Under the pieces are notes generated by a model. That model worked only from the letters and a program-made list of their open reading frames with translations. It had not been told where the DNA came from and ran no database searches. A program made the position numbers and the translations under genes. Below are positions 63,033 through 64,000 of a stretch of 64,000 nucleotides of DNA, one piece after another. How positions within the stretch are numbered: position 1 is the first letter of the stretch; every line of letters starts with the position of its first letter. This DNA comes from Bacteroides gallinarum DSM 18171 = JCM 13658 (GTDB lineage Bacteria > Bacteroidota > Bacteroidia > Bacteroidales > Bacteroidaceae): the NCBI RefSeq assembly GCF_000374365.1, contig NZ_KB894118.1:1-64000 (forward strand). The letters run 5' to 3'.

Positions 63033-64000
63033 ATGGATGCATTATCGCTATACGACCTGAATGTCCTGGTGCGCCGCAGCTTGGAACAATGCCTGCCCGA
63101 TACGTATTGGATACAGGCGGAGTTGAGCGATGTACGTACCAATAGTACCGGACATTGCTATCTGGAATTCGTGCAGAAGGATGCGCGTGGCAATAATCTG
63201 ATAGCCAGGGCGAGGGGGACAATCTGGTCGAATGTGTTCCGCCTGCTGAAACCTTATTTCGAGGAGGCCACGGGGCAGGCGTTCGTATCGGGTATCAAGG
63301 TGCTGGTGCAGGTTACGGTCAGTTTTCACGAGCTCTACGGGTACAGCCTTACGGTGCAGGATATCGACCCTACTTATACCTTGGGCGATATGGCACGCCG
63401 GCGCAAGGAAATCTTGAAGCAACTGGAAGAGGAGGGTGTGCTCACGCTGAATAAGGAGTTGGAGATAGCCCGGTTACCGCAACGTATCGCCGTTATATCT
63501 TCTCCGACTGCCGCCGGGTACGGTGACTTTTGTCACCAGTTACAGAATAATCCGCGGGGCTTTTACTTCCATACAGAGCTTTTTCCGGCACTGATGCAGG
63601 GCGAGCGTGTGGAGGAGTCGGTATTGGCTGCTTTAGACAAGATTAATGCCCGCCTGGATAAATTCGATGCGGTAGTCATTATCCGGGGCGGCGGGGCTAC
63701 TTCCGACCTTTCCGGGTTCGATACTTACTTGCTTGCTGCCGCCTGCGCGCAGTTTCCTTTGCCTATTATTACCGGCATCGGCCATGAGCGCGACGATACG
63801 GTACTCGACTCTGTTGCCCATACCCGCGTCAAGACGCCTACCGCCGCTGCGGAATTCCTTATAGACCGTATGAGCGATGCCGCCGATGAATTGGAGGTAC
63901 TTGCCGGTCGTCTGTACGACGGTGTCAGGAGTTTGCTGGCGCAGGAGCATCAGAAGTTGGTAGCGTACAGGAACCGCATTCCTTCTGCCGCTTACAGGTA
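63033..64000 (+). CDS. xseA: Exodeoxyribonuclease VII large subunit, 5' part
   Basis: An ATG at 63033 opens a frame that continues uninterrupted past the window end (322 codons seen). The product starts MDALSLYDLNVLVRRSLEQC, then an OB-fold (TYWIQAELSDVRTNSTGHCY, about 25-44), the LPQRIAVISSPTAAGYGDF segment (about 149-167), and IIRGGGATSDLSGFD and PIITGIGHERDDTVLD (about 214-230, 246-262), all XseA hallmarks. Degrades single-stranded DNA with the small subunit XseB. The C-terminus lies outside. Confidence 0.95.
   Translation, partial: MDALSLYDLNVLVRRSLEQCLPDTYWIQAELSDVRTNSTGHCYLEFVQKDARGNNLIARARGTIWSNVFRLLKPYFEEATGQAFVSGIKVLVQVTVSFHELYGYSLTVQDIDPTYTLGDMARRRKEILKQLEEEGVLTLNKELEIARLPQRIAVISSPTAAGYGDFCHQLQNNPRGFYFHTELFPALMQGERVEESVLAALDKINARLDKFDAVVIIRGGGATSDLSGFDTYLLAAACAQFPLPIITGIGHERDDTVLDSVAHTRVKTPTAAAEFLIDRMSDAADELEVLAGRLYDGVRSLLAQEHQKLVAYRNRIPSAAYR

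Overview
The window looks like a chromosomal segment of Bacteroides or a close Bacteroidales relative. The reasons are the Bacteroidetes-type promoters (TTG about 19-20 bp upstream of TAnnTTTG), the lack of Shine-Dalgarno sequences, the order rplM-rpsI-rpsB-tsf, a SusD-like lipoprotein, an RRM-type small RNA-binding protein, an HU-HIG-like DNA-binding protein, and a lipid A/LPS core cluster carrying a DUF4254-like gene. Most of it is core chromosome. I see no complete insertion sequence, prophage, CRISPR array or integrative element.

Layout. 0.4-5.4 kb: a minus-strand Mla-type lipid transporter pair (ATPase, permease) divergent from the LPS-export ATPase lptB, then a TPR sensor kinase and a LuxR-type response regulator. 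5.5-7.8 kb: a 55-aa orphan, an unusual FAS1/SusD-like lipoprotein and an RRM protein. 8.3-15.6 kb: tig-clpP-clpX (protein quality control), recQ and guaB. 15.7-23.4 kb: three secreted SurA/PpiC-like isomerases, an OstA/LptA-like protein, a small membrane protein and mutL, an envelope-biogenesis block. 23.8-27.1 kb: an OmpA-family protein, trpS and an HU-like protein. 27.4-30.8 kb: carB behind a leader-peptide attenuator. 31.4-32.7 kb: a HAD hydrolase and a hexapeptide acetyltransferase. 32.8-37.5 kb: two identical tRNA-Val genes, purB, a pseudouridine synthase with a long repeat tail, and asnS. 37.7-41.5 kb: a secreted small protein and rplM-rpsI-rpsB-tsf. 41.6-53.2 kb: one long minus-strand run for LPS/lipid A-core assembly (waaA, acyltransferase, kdsB, four or five glycosyltransferases, an alkaline-phosphatase-fold transferase broken by a frameshift, a DUF4254-like protein and an outer-membrane barrel). 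53.3-60 kb: an XRE-type regulator, a SUI1/YciH factor, rex, a FAH-family enzyme, ispF, a GH28 protein, an orphan and an OprO/P porin. 60.4-64 kb: mnmA, a secreted subtilase and the 5' part of xseA.

The most striking signals lie between genes. (1) The carB leader encodes a 38-codon peptide that runs through a U-rich stretch and stops inside the left arm of an intrinsic terminator, the same architecture as the E. coli pyrBI/pyrL attenuator. (2) Many intergenic spaces hold unrelated short tandem arrays with periods of 15, 15, 17, 21, 21, 23 and 48 bp, several framed by inverted repeats. (3) Long dyads overlap the guaB promoter and the divergent mla/lptB promoters. All functions are inferred from sequence alone, and no database search was run.
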